From NCBI GenBank assembly GCA_030949705.1, contig JAUZSF010000025.1:90498-154497 (forward strand): a DNA stretch of 64,000 bases, written 5' to 3'. The notes under the pieces were generated by a model. That model saw only the letters and a program-made list of their open reading frames with translations. It had not been told where the DNA came from and made no database searches. The translations under genes were made by a program, and so were the position numbers. Source of the DNA: Robiginitomaculum sp. GTDB lineage: Bacteria > Pseudomonadota > Alphaproteobacteria > Caulobacterales > Maricaulaceae. Below, piece by piece: positions 50,090-59,180 of this stretch; position 1 is the first letter of the stretch, and each line of letters begins with the position of its first letter.

Positions 50090-51985
50090 ATGGTCACCAG
50101 AAGAAGGGTCTTGGGCGCGGCAACGGCGGGGGCAACCTTGCTGGCGCTGGAAGGGTTAATACCCGCATGGGCAAAGAGCGGATCTATGGGCTGGCCCTCA
50201 TCCGATGCACGCTCTGGGCCGAACGAATTTGATCTCAGAATAGCCAAAACGCCGATCATGGTTGACGGTAAACCGGGCACTGCGGTTACGCTGAATGGTG
50301 GCGTACCCGGGCCGATATTGCGATTTAAAGAAGGAGAGCGGGTCACCTTGCGGGTGCATAATGAACTGGACGAGACCTCTTCAGTGCATTGGCATGGCAT
50401 TCTGTTACCCTTTGAGATGGATGGGGTGCCCGGGGTTACCTTTCCTGGTATTCCGGCCGGCGAAACCTTTACCTATCAATATGATGTGCGCCAAAGCGGC
50501 ACGTATTGGTATCACAGTCATTCCGGTTTACAGGAACAGCTTGGTCAATATGGTCCAATCGTGATCGAGCCGGCAACGCCAGATCCTGTGAGCTATGATC
50601 GCGAGCATGTTATTGTGCTGTCAGACTGGATGTTCAAAAATCCATACAAAGTGCTCGCCAAACTGAAAAAGCAAAGCGATTATCTGAACTATCAACAACG
50701 TACGCTGGGTACGTTTTTTGAGGATGTGAGTAAGAAAGGCCTGGCGGCCACATGGAAGGATCGTCTGGCGTGGGGGCGCATGCGGATGTCGCCCACTGAT
50801 ATTGCTGACATTACCGGGCATATTTACACCTATATGATGAATGGGCATGGGCCACAGGATAACTGGACGGGCCTGTTTGCGCCGGGTGAACGGGTGCGAT
50901 TACGCATCATTAATGCTGCCACCATGAGTTATTTCAACTTCAGAATTCCGGGGTTGCAAATGACGGTTGTGCAAGCAGACGGTCAGAATGTAGAGCCGGT
51001 CACTGTCGATGAAATGCAAATTGCTGTGGCAGAGACCTATGATGTCATCGTTACGCCACAAGAAGACCGTGCCTATACCATTGTCGCCGAGTCCATGGAC
51101 AGAAGTGGCCTTGCCAGAGGTACGCTGGCTCCCCGTTTGGGGATGAGTGCCCCTGTGCCTGGGTTACGTAAACCCGCTTTGCGTACGATGTTCGACATGG
51201 GCATGGATATGGGGAATATGGATATGGGCGGCGCTGCCAGTTCACCGGCTATGCCAATGTCAGGTGTGGATCATAATAAAATGTCTGGCATGAAAATGTC
51301 AGATATGGACCATGGCAAAATGCCCGGCATGAAAATGTCGGATATGGATCATGGCAAAATGTCTGGCATGGTTATGCCAGGCATGACGCAGAACAACATG
51401 CCCGCTATGGATATGGGCGGTATGAAGATGGATGGCGTCGGTCCGGTGGTGGCGCGTCATGGGCCGGATCACCATGGGCCCGGCGCGGTTTCCGTAGCGG
51501 AAGTTCAGCGCAATCGTCTGGGCGAACCAGGCACGGGTCTGAAGGATGTCGGGCACCGGGTACTGGTTTACAACGACTTGAAGGCATTGGAGCCATATAA
51601 TCAGGCACCGCCTGAACGTGAGGTCGAGCTGCACCTGACCGGCAATATGGAGCGCTATATGTGGTCCTTTGACGGCAAGAAATTTTCTGAGGTCAACAGC
51701 CCGATAGCGTTTAACTATGGAGAGCGTCTGCGCCTGATCCTGGTCAATGATACAATGATGGATCACCCCATTCATTTACATGGAATGTGGATGGAGTTGG
51801 AAAACGGAAATGGAGAGTACTTGCCACGCAAGCACACCATTTCGGTCAAACCGGCTGAACGCGTATCCCTTTTGATCAATGCCGATGCCCCTGGGCGCTG
51901 GGCATTTCACTGTCACCTATTGTATCACATGGATATGGGCATGTTCCGTGTGGTCGAAGTATCGCCATATCAAGGAGAAACATGA
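50090..51985 (+). CDS. copA: multicopper oxidase, copper-resistance protein CopA
   Basis: 631 residues. Twin-arginine signal (TRRRVLGAATAGATLLALEG) exports it folded. Copper ligands: HWHG at 100-103, HSH at 142-144, HPIHLHG near 559-565 and HCHLLYHMDMGM from 607 complete the type 1, 2 and 3 sites. A Met/His-rich insert between about 365 and 450 contains three 13-residue repeats and probably binds extra copper, as in Pseudomonas CopA. It oxidises or sequesters periplasmic Cu(I). First gene of a plus-strand unit; overlaps copB by four bases. Confidence 0.95.
   Translation: MVTRRRVLGAATAGATLLALEGLIPAWAKSGSMGWPSSDARSGPNEFDLRIAKTPIMVDGKPGTAVTLNGGVPGPILRFKEGERVTLRVHNELDETSSVHWHGILLPFEMDGVPGVTFPGIPAGETFTYQYDVRQSGTYWYHSHSGLQEQLGQYGPIVIEPATPDPVSYDREHVIVLSDWMFKNPYKVLAKLKKQSDYLNYQQRTLGTFFEDVSKKGLAATWKDRLAWGRMRMSPTDIADITGHIYTYMMNGHGPQDNWTGLFAPGERVRLRIINAATMSYFNFRIPGLQMTVVQADGQNVEPVTVDEMQIAVAETYDVIVTPQEDRAYTIVAESMDRSGLARGTLAPRLGMSAPVPGLRKPALRTMFDMGMDMGNMDMGGAASSPAMPMSGVDHNKMSGMKMSDMDHGKMPGMKMSDMDHGKMSGMVMPGMTQNNMPAMDMGGMKMDGVGPVVARHGPDHHGPGAVSVAEVQRNRLGEPGTGLKDVGHRVLVYNDLKALEPYNQAPPEREVELHLTGNMERYMWSFDGKKFSEVNSPIAFNYGERLRLILVNDTMMDHPIHLHGMWMELENGNGEYLPRKHTISVKPAERVSLLINADAPGRWAFHCHLLYHMDMGMFRVVEVSPYQGET
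51278..51394 (+). repeat. three 39-base tandem repeats in copA
   Basis: Units at 51278, 51317 and 51356, each coding 13 residues: KMSGMKMSDMDHG, KMPGMKMSDMDHG and KMSGMVMPGMTQN. The first two are nearly identical in DNA, the third diverged at its end. They encode the methionine-rich copper-binding segment of CopA and can vary in copy number. Confidence 0.9.
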
Positions 51986-52740
51986 TGAGCATCCGCACAT
52001 TTCTTCTTGCCGGGCTTGGCATGATTGTACTGGCTGGCACCGCTAATGCACAGGAATATGGTCCCTCTGGCGCTCCGGCGTCCTGGGCACATCCCATCAA
52101 TGACTCCCCCGTGGTCCGTTTCTTTCAAGTGGATCGGGCCGAATATCGACTAAGCCAGAACAATAAACCCAGCTATATATGGGATGCACAGGGTTGGATT
52201 GGTACTGACCTCAATAAATTCTGGGTGAAAACGGAAGGGGAGGGAGAGGTTGGCTCTCCACTCGACCGTGGAGAGTTCCAGGGTCTCTACAGCCGCATGG
52301 TATCTTCCTTTTTTAATGTCCAGGCCGGCATACGCCAGGACTTTGGTGCCGGGCCGTCACCAACCTATGCGGTGGTTGGCTTGCAAGGGTTGGCGCCTTA
52401 TGTGTTCGAAGTGGATTCTGCGATCTTTCTTAGTGATGATGGCGATTTAACCGCGCGCATAGAAGCAGAATATGATATTCTGTTTACGCAACGTCTCATT
52501 GGGCAACCACGCGTGGAGGCCAATTTTGCGGCGCAGGACGTAAACAAGCTGGGTATTGGTTCCGGGCTAAGTACACTGGAAGCCGGGTTCCGGCTTCGGT
52601 ATGAATTTCGCCGTGAAGTGGCCCCCTATATTGGCGTTGCATGGGAACAAGCGCTTGGTGGTACTGCCGATATGAAGCGTCTGGCAGGGAACAAGGCTTC
52701 GACAACCTCTTTTGTTGCGGGCATTCGTTTGTGGTTTTGA
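51982..52740 (+). CDS. copB: copper-resistance outer-membrane protein CopB
   Basis: 252 residues, starting in the copA stop (ATGATG; the second ATG is equally possible). Signal peptide ending TANA. Beta-rich outer-membrane protein with the family sequences FFQVDRAEYR, WDAQGWIGTDLNKFWVKTEGEGE, SPTYAVVGLQGLAPYVFEVDSAIFLSDDGDLTARIEAEYDIL and a terminal aromatic (RLWF). The Met/His-rich N-terminal region of many CopB proteins is missing here, so this is the short form. Confidence 0.94.
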   Translation: MMSIRTFLLAGLGMIVLAGTANAQEYGPSGAPASWAHPINDSPVVRFFQVDRAEYRLSQNNKPSYIWDAQGWIGTDLNKFWVKTEGEGEVGSPLDRGEFQGLYSRMVSSFFNVQAGIRQDFGAGPSPTYAVVGLQGLAPYVFEVDSAIFLSDDGDLTARIEAEYDILFTQRLIGQPRVEANFAAQDVNKLGIGSGLSTLEAGFRLRYEFRREVAPYIGVAWEQALGGTADMKRLAGNKASTTSFVAGIRLWF

Positions 52741-52758
52741 TGGCTTTACGCAGGGGGC

Positions 52759-55170
52759 GTGTTTGTGGGTGAAGATGAAGCTAGGCACAAGACACAACCA
52801 TCTGCGTTGACATCTACGACCAAAATTGCCCTGTGGGTTGGCATAGCATTGCTGATTGCTCTGGTGATTACGGCCATTGTATATCCGCAATTTGTTTACA
52901 AGGCACAGCAAGACCATGTGGCCGGTGAAGCCTCAGCTTTGAACACAAAAATAAGCTATCAGCACGATATCTTGCCAGTGCTGGAGCGCCGATGCGTCGT
53001 CTGCCATGGGTGTTATGATGCCCCCTGTCAATTGAAGCTGTCCTCGTATGAGGGGCTGCAAAGAGGCGCCAGTAAGGAACCAGTTTACAACCCGTCCAGA
53101 TTAGCGCCCATGGATCCGACCCGGCTTTTCATCGATGCCTCCGGTACGCAGGCATGGCGCGAAAAAGGCTTTTTTTCGGTAATTGGGGAAGCTGAAAATA
53201 CAGACAAAAGCGCTTCGCCAAATTCTTTATTGCGGCGTATGGTCGAGCTGGGTCATGCCAATCCCTTGGTAGCAGATCAAAAACTTCCGGCCTCTATAAA
53301 TCTGGATATAGAGCGGGAGCTTACCTGCCCAGCGGTTGATGAGTTTGATAAATACGCCAGAAAAAATGAATTTGGCGGCATGCCCTATGGCACCGCACCA
53401 CTCAGTGCGGCTGAGTATAAAAAATTGCACGACTGGGCTGTGCTGGGGGCGCCGGGCGAACTGGTGCAACCAGTTTTATCGCCAGCCATGCATCATAGAA
53501 TTCAGCGATGGGAAGCTCTGCTGAATGGAGAGAGCATAAAGCACAAATTGGCGGCCCGTTATGTTTATGAGCATTTATTTTTGGCTCACCTTTATTTTGA
53601 TGACTTGCCATTGGGACAATACTTTCGCCTGGTGCGTTCAAAAACACCGCCTGGAAAGCCCATAGAGGAAATTAGCACACGTCACCCCAACGCTGGCCCC
53701 GGTGTGGAGACGTTCTATTATCGATTGCGCCCGCTTGTCTCTACGATCGTTCACAAAACACACATCATCTATCCTTTGAACGAACGCAAACTCACGCGTA
53801 TTGAGGCGCTGCTGTTCGAGTCAGATTGGAACGTACAAAACCTACCGGTCTATGAAACCCCAATCTCGTCAAATCCGTTTGTTACATTTGAGGCCATTCC
53901 GGCACGCGCCCGTTATGAGTTTATGCTGGATAATGTGCGCTATTTTATGATGACCTTTATACGTGGTCCGGTGTGCCGAGGGCAGGTAGCGCTGAATGTC
54001 ATTGATGATCATTTTTATGTGGCGTTTATAAACCCTGATGACGACCTTTCCGTTACCGACCCAACCTATCTGGCACAGGCCAAAGACCTGATCAAAATTC
54101 CCAAAGACAGTGTTTCGCCGGTATCGTTATTGTTGCGCTGGCAAAAGTATCTGGCGGCGCACCGGGGCTATCTGGAGTTTAGGGAAAATGCCTATTTTCA
54201 ACAGGATCCAGAGGGCAAGCACAATGCGCTGGATGGTATATGGACCGGCAATGCTTATAATGCCGATAGCTTTCTGACCATCTTTCGCCATTTTGACAGT
54301 GCCAGTGTGGTGCCAGGGTTTGTCGGCGAAATTCCCAAAAAAATACTGATTATCGATTATCCGGTGCTAGAGCGGATTTATTATAATCTGGTCGTTAACT
54401 ATGACGTTTTTGGCAATGTAACTCATCAGCTTATGACGCGATTGTCTATGGACTATCTGCGTATGGAGGCCGAGGATATTACGCTGGGCTTCTTGCCACC
54501 AGAGCTGCGCCATGATGCCCGGGCAAAATGGTATATTGGGGCCGAGGCACAGATAAATCTTTTTCTGGCGCACAAAATGTCTAACCAGAAACGCGGCACC
54601 AGCCTGACTTTTCAAACCGATGACCCGGTCAAAGAATTAATGCGAAAAATGTTTGCGGCCTATCCCCAGCTTTCCGATCCAGCGGATACGCTTAACCGTT
54701 GTGATGACGACGCCTGCAAGTCCAAAAATCCGCTTAGCCATTTAACATCCACTCCCGGTGCTTTTGTCCGGCAAATGCCAGATCTGGCATTTTTGCGAGT
54801 GCGTCAAAACACAGGCCAGGATCAGGTCTACTCAATCATCCGTAATAAGGCACATACTAATGTGGCCTTTATTTTCGGCGAGGAATTGCGACGGCGCGAA
54901 AAAGAAGACACCTTGACCATTGTTAAGGGGTATATGGGCAGCTACCCCAACTTTTTCTTCTCTGTCGATCAATCGATGCTTGGTACCTTTGTGGACGAAT
55001 TGCGGTCAGTCAATAACGCCAGCCAGTTTGAATCCTTGGTGAAGCGCTATGGCATCCGGCGCTCAAGCCCGAAATTTTGGGAAACCTCTGATTGGTTTAA
55101 TGATCAATATGCACGGTCGAACCCGGTTGAAGCTGGGTTGCTGGATTTAAATCGTTACCAAAATCACTAA
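52759..55170 (+). CDS. cti: fatty acid cis/trans isomerase
   Basis: 803 residues, GTG start at 52759, 18 bases after copB. One N-terminal membrane helix (about 24-46), then a cytochrome-c-type heme site CVVCH at 79-83 within CVVCHGCYDAPCQLKLSSYEGL, the hallmark of Cti. The periplasmic enzyme turns cis unsaturated acyl chains of membrane lipids into trans without prior hydrolysis, stiffening the membrane under solvent, heat or metal stress. Being cotranscribed with copAB suggests that copper stress is the signal here; that link is inference. Confidence 0.93.
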   Translation: MFVGEDEARHKTQPSALTSTTKIALWVGIALLIALVITAIVYPQFVYKAQQDHVAGEASALNTKISYQHDILPVLERRCVVCHGCYDAPCQLKLSSYEGLQRGASKEPVYNPSRLAPMDPTRLFIDASGTQAWREKGFFSVIGEAENTDKSASPNSLLRRMVELGHANPLVADQKLPASINLDIERELTCPAVDEFDKYARKNEFGGMPYGTAPLSAAEYKKLHDWAVLGAPGELVQPVLSPAMHHRIQRWEALLNGESIKHKLAARYVYEHLFLAHLYFDDLPLGQYFRLVRSKTPPGKPIEEISTRHPNAGPGVETFYYRLRPLVSTIVHKTHIIYPLNERKLTRIEALLFESDWNVQNLPVYETPISSNPFVTFEAIPARARYEFMLDNVRYFMMTFIRGPVCRGQVALNVIDDHFYVAFINPDDDLSVTDPTYLAQAKDLIKIPKDSVSPVSLLLRWQKYLAAHRGYLEFRENAYFQQDPEGKHNALDGIWTGNAYNADSFLTIFRHFDSASVVPGFVGEIPKKILIIDYPVLERIYYNLVVNYDVFGNVTHQLMTRLSMDYLRMEAEDITLGFLPPELRHDARAKWYIGAEAQINLFLAHKMSNQKRGTSLTFQTDDPVKELMRKMFAAYPQLSDPADTLNRCDDDACKSKNPLSHLTSTPGAFVRQMPDLAFLRVRQNTGQDQVYSIIRNKAHTNVAFIFGEELRRREKEDTLTIVKGYMGSYPNFFFSVDQSMLGTFVDELRSVNNASQFESLVKRYGIRRSSPKFWETSDWFNDQYARSNPVEAGLLDLNRYQNH

Positions 55171-55188
55171 ATCAAAAAAGAAATCAAT

Positions 55189-56319
55189 GTGGTAAAAAAC
55201 AATATCATCCCGGCGATGAGTACGCCGCTGGCCTCGATCTTTGGAAGCGGCTTTTTGGTGGTTGTCCCCATTTTGGCCAGCGCCGTTGGCCCCTATGCGG
55301 TCTTTGCCATGATTGGTGTATCCATTGTTGCCTTCATGGTGGGCAGTATCGTGCGGCACAATATCCTTTGCGCCGAACCGGCGCTGATCCTGGGCAGTCG
55401 GCGGCTAACCGTTGGGGTGGAGAGGCTGTCGGATTTTGCTCTGGTGGCAGCATACACCGTTTCGATTTGCCTCTATATCCATATTCTTTCGACGTTTCTT
55501 CTGGGTGGGTTAAACCAGGATACCCCGTTTAACAAAAGCCTGCTGACCACGCTGATCATTGGTTCCATTACCATCATTGGCCTGTTCGGGGGACTTAAAC
55601 CTCTGGAAAACCTGGAGCGTTGGGCGCTTTATGTGACCATCCTGATCCTTGCCGTCCTGCTGATTATGTTTGCGATTTACGATGGCAAACAACTGCTGGC
55701 ACAGGGCTATTTTACCGTACCGGCAATGCCAAAACGCTCTTTATGGGAAATTGCCACTATTGTGGCGGGCACGTTGATTGTGGTGCAGGGTTTTGAAACC
55801 ACCCGGTATCTGGGCGAACATTTTGACAGTCCAACCCGTATTCGCGCTTCGCGCTGGTCGCAATATTTCTCGCTCAGCATCTATGTTTTGTTTGTTGCCT
55901 TGGCACAGCCCATTCTGCCGGTATTGAATGGCCAGTATGAGGATAACAGCTTGATCACACTGGCGGCTACGGCGGCTGTTTTTTTACCTCTTCCTTTGAT
56001 TATAGCTGCGGTTCTCTCACAGTTTTCCGCCGCCGTTGCTGATGCACTGGCCGCCGTTTCCAATATTCAGGAAGCCAGCAAACAGCGCTTTAATATACGC
56101 TGGGGATATGTGCTGGTTGGCGGGTCTGCCATGGCCCTTTCCTGGTACGGCTCTACCTTTCAGGTGATTACCCTGGCCTCGCGGGCCTTTGCCTTTTACT
56201 ACCTTCTACAGTGTATGGTGGCGTTTTCGGTCTGTCGTAATCATCTGGAACGGCTGCTGTTCACAGTGATCGGGGCTGTTCTCATGTTTGTTCTGTTGTT
56301 TTCCGTACCGGCGGGTTAG
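55189..56319 (+). CDS. multi-pass membrane protein, amino-acid/APC-like permease
   Basis: 376 residues, GTG start 18 bases after cti. About ten or eleven hydrophobic helices. The opening PAMSTPLASIFGSGFLVVVPILASAVGPYAVFAMIGVSIVAFMVG resembles the unwound first helix of APC-superfamily transporters, and GTLIVVQGFETTRYLGEHFD resembles their sixth. I cannot name a substrate. It is the last gene of the copA-copB-cti unit and ends six bases before the convergent nuoN-like gene. It could be a transporter whose need arises with membrane or copper stress, or simply a passenger gene. Confidence 0.65.
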   Translation: MVKNNIIPAMSTPLASIFGSGFLVVVPILASAVGPYAVFAMIGVSIVAFMVGSIVRHNILCAEPALILGSRRLTVGVERLSDFALVAAYTVSICLYIHILSTFLLGGLNQDTPFNKSLLTTLIIGSITIIGLFGGLKPLENLERWALYVTILILAVLLIMFAIYDGKQLLAQGYFTVPAMPKRSLWEIATIVAGTLIVVQGFETTRYLGEHFDSPTRIRASRWSQYFSLSIYVLFVALAQPILPVLNGQYEDNSLITLAATAAVFLPLPLIIAAVLSQFSAAVADALAAVSNIQEASKQRFNIRWGYVLVGGSAMALSWYGSTFQVITLASRAFAFYYLLQCMVAFSVCRNHLERLLFTVIGAVLMFVLLFSVPAG

Positions 56320-56325
56320 GCGCCA

Positions 56326-57696
56326 TCAGCTGAATTGAGCAAATATGACCTGGGCCGCCAGACCGATACCCAACGTGAATACAAATGCAATGCCCCAGGT
56401 CAGGGTAACCAGGCCGGCGGGGCGAGATGCAGAAGCCGGTGCCGCATCGTTTTGCTGATACATGGGCACCACAATGCGTAAATAGACTGCCAAGGATAGC
56501 ACACTGTTGAGAATGGCCACCACGGTTAGCCAGGTGAATCCGGCATCGATGGAGGCGCCAAACAACAGGAACTTGCCAACAAACCCTGCCAATGGCGGTA
56601 TGCCAACCAAGGATAACAGGAACACGACCATAGCCACACCCATGGCAATATTGGTGCGCCCCAGTCCTGAAAAGTCATCCAGCGCGCGTCCCGTGCCCAT
56701 AACCACGGCAAAGGCCCCCAAATTCATCGCGGCATAAGCGGCGGCAAAAACGATCAGGGCCGTAAAGGCCAAGGGGCTGGCGCCAATGGCGATCACGCCA
56801 AGAAGAAAATACCCGGCCTGGGCAATGGAGGAATAGGCCAGCAAGCGGACAATATTGCTTTGCGCCAGGGCCGTCAGATAGCCATAGGTCATGGTCAGAA
56901 CGGCGATCACTGCGATCACCAGGGGCCAGCCCGTGGAAACCGGCAAATCACGTACCACCTGCGCCAATGCGAATATTGCGCCCAGCTTGGGCACTACCGA
57001 CATATAGGCGGCCACCGATATCGGCGCCCCGTCATAGGCATCGGGTGCCCAAAAATGAAACGGCACCAGTGAGGCTTTATAGCCCAGCCCGATGATCACC
57101 GCGATCAGGCCAATGGCGGCAATTACCGGCTTGGTTTCAAGGCGGGAGAGATCGCTAAGTTGTGTGGAACCAGTGCCGCCAAACCAATAGGAAAGGCCGA
57201 AAATCATGATCGCCCCGGTGACGGACGCAAAAACAAAAAACTTCATGGCCGCTTCGGTGGCATGATCATTGCGCGGATAGGCCACCAGCGCAAAAGAACC
57301 AAGCCCGGCAAGCAAAATACCCAGCACCAATAGCATGGTATCGCCGGCACCGGACAGGAGCAGCGCCCCCAGCGTGACCAGGCACAACAGTACATAGACC
57401 GTGCCTTCGCGGTCACTGCCGCCGATTTCAGATCGCGCCAGCAATACCGATAATGCCGTTGCCGGTAACAAGATTAACTTGGCCCAAATGCTGAGCATAT
57501 CAATGCGAAACGTGCCATCAAAAACACTGGTATTTTCACCCAGCAAGGGTACCGTCATGACCGTTGCCAGCAATAAACCAAGCAGTGTGACGACAAAGGC
57601 CAGACGTGCTTGGCGCAGCATTTCGGCAATCAGGGCAAAGACCACCGTCAGCAAGACGATGATCTCCGGAATCATAAAGGCAAGATCTCGTTCCAT
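56326..57696 (-). CDS. nuoN: complex-I-like antiporter subunit, NuoN type
   Basis: 456 residues, about 14 membrane helices. Proton_antipo_M domain: the lysine/glutamate-bearing helices are in LARSEIGGSDREG, GLGYKASLVPFHFWAPDAYDGAPISVAAYMSVVPKLGAIFAL and LTALAQSNIVRLLAYSSIAQAGYFLLGV. PFHFWAPDAYDGAP is the NuoN signature. It is the last gene of the seven-gene minus-strand unit and shares its first base with the end of nuoM. In this unit it would pump or gate cations in a complex related to, but not the same as, complex I. Confidence 0.92.
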   Translation of the reverse strand: MERDLAFMIPEIIVLLTVVFALIAEMLRQARLAFVVTLLGLLLATVMTVPLLGENTSVFDGTFRIDMLSIWAKLILLPATALSVLLARSEIGGSDREGTVYVLLCLVTLGALLLSGAGDTMLLVLGILLAGLGSFALVAYPRNDHATEAAMKFFVFASVTGAIMIFGLSYWFGGTGSTQLSDLSRLETKPVIAAIGLIAVIIGLGYKASLVPFHFWAPDAYDGAPISVAAYMSVVPKLGAIFALAQVVRDLPVSTGWPLVIAVIAVLTMTYGYLTALAQSNIVRLLAYSSIAQAGYFLLGVIAIGASPLAFTALIVFAAAYAAMNLGAFAVVMGTGRALDDFSGLGRTNIAMGVAMVVFLLSLVGIPPLAGFVGKFLLFGASIDAGFTWLTVVAILNSVLSLAVYLRIVVPMYQQNDAAPASASRPAGLVTLTWGIAFVFTLGIGLAAQVIFAQFS

Positions 57697-59165
57697 CAGA
57701 ATTGCAACATTGATGTGGTTTTATGGATTATATTCAATACCCAGAACGGGGCGATGCCCACCATGATGGTGAGGATCAATAAAGGTCCCACGGCCAGCAC
57801 TTCGCGCAGGCTCAGATCCGGCATGCTTGCCCATTTCTTGCCTGGCTCGCCCAAAAATACGGCGCTGATGGCGCGCAGATAAAGCCCCGCCGTTATGACA
57901 ATCCCAAGGATGACAATGATTGCCACCGGCTCCACGTGTAAAGTGGCCAGAAAGATCTGAAACTCTGCCGGAAAATGCGCCAAACCGGGCAGGCCCAAGG
58001 AGGCAAAGGCCGCTAGCACAAAAGACCAGCCCAGGATTGGCACCACTTTGAGCAGGCCACCAAATTCGGACATTTCCCGGGTGTGGGCACGGTCTTGCAA
58101 CATGCCAACCAGGAAGAACAGGGCACCGGTGACCAGCCCGTGGCTGACCATCTGTAACACTGCCCCATCCAGTGCTGTGGCGCGTATCGCCGGATCGAGC
58201 GCCAGGGCGGCAATGGCTACCCCGACGACGATATAGCCCATATGATTAACCGAGGTATAGGCAACCAGTCGCTTCAGATCGCTTTGCGCCAAAGCAGCAA
58301 AGGCACCATAAAGCGCGGCCACCACGCCAAAGGCCAGCACAACCACTCCCGCCTCGCGAAAGGCGTCCGGGGTCATTTGCAGGGCAAACCGGACCAGACC
58401 ATAGGTGCCAAATTTCAGCATGACGCCGGCCAGTATCACGCTGCCGGCAGCGGGGGCCTGAACGTGGGCGGCGGGCAGCCAGGTATGGAAGGGAAAGACC
58501 GGCGTTTTGACAGCAAAGGTGAACAGCATGGCCACTAGTGCCAGCATGGCTGCCATGCCGCCAAGGGGCGGGTTATCAATCCAAACGCGCATGTCAAAGG
58601 TGTGTGGATCACTGCCCAGATAGAGCCCCAGAATGGCCAGCAGTAATGGCAGACTGCCCAGCAGGGTATAGATAAAAAACATTAAGGCCGCGCGTTGGCG
58701 GTCTTCGTGGCCCCAGCCGGCAATCATGAAATACATCGACACCAGCGAGACTTCGAAGAAGACATAAAACAGGATTGCATCCAGCGCCGCAAATGTGCCC
58801 AACGCTGCCGTTTCCAACAGCAACATCAACACCACAAAGGCATGGGGGCGCTCGCGCACCTTGGCCGAATAAATAAAGGTCAGGAAAAACAATATGGTGC
58901 TGAGCAGGATCAGTGGCAGGCTGATGCCATCGACACCAACGCGATAGGCCGCGCCAATGGTGGGCATCCATTCAAACTGTTCAACCTGGGCAAATCCGGA
59001 CGCGTTAACGCCGCGCGCCCACATCCACGCCGCCCCTGCCAGCGCCAATCCGCTGATGCCGATCCCAATGGCATGCACCACCGGCGCGGGCGCCTTGCGC
59101 AGGGTCATGACGAACAACGCCCCGATCAGGGGCAGGAATATGGTAATGGATACGATGGGAAGCAC
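57696..59165 (-). CDS. nuoM: complex-I-like antiporter subunit, NuoM type
   Basis: 489 residues, about 14 helices. Typical NuoM features: YRVGVDGISLPLILLSTILFFLTFIYS, LLLETAALGTFAALDAILFYVFFEVSLVSMYFMI (with the functional Glu), KTPVFPFHTWLPAAHVQAPAAGSVILAGVMLKFGTYGLVRF and LAQSDLKRLVAYTSVNHMGYIVVGVA. The functional Glu and Lys positions look intact. Fifteen bases after nuoL, sharing one base with nuoN. Confidence 0.94.
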   Translation of the reverse strand: MLPIVSITIFLPLIGALFVMTLRKAPAPVVHAIGIGISGLALAGAAWMWARGVNASGFAQVEQFEWMPTIGAAYRVGVDGISLPLILLSTILFFLTFIYSAKVRERPHAFVVLMLLLETAALGTFAALDAILFYVFFEVSLVSMYFMIAGWGHEDRQRAALMFFIYTLLGSLPLLLAILGLYLGSDPHTFDMRVWIDNPPLGGMAAMLALVAMLFTFAVKTPVFPFHTWLPAAHVQAPAAGSVILAGVMLKFGTYGLVRFALQMTPDAFREAGVVVLAFGVVAALYGAFAALAQSDLKRLVAYTSVNHMGYIVVGVAIAALALDPAIRATALDGAVLQMVSHGLVTGALFFLVGMLQDRAHTREMSEFGGLLKVVPILGWSFVLAAFASLGLPGLAHFPAEFQIFLATLHVEPVAIIVILGIVITAGLYLRAISAVFLGEPGKKWASMPDLSLREVLAVGPLLILTIMVGIAPFWVLNIIHKTTSMLQF

Positions 59166-59180
59166 GCTAAGGTCTCCTTA

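Noticed and set aside
50090..51985. Iodide oxidase or laccase instead of CopA
   Set aside because: The Met-rich insert, Tat signal, four-base overlap with copB and overall length fit CopA; no accessory genes of an iodide-oxidase cluster are nearby.
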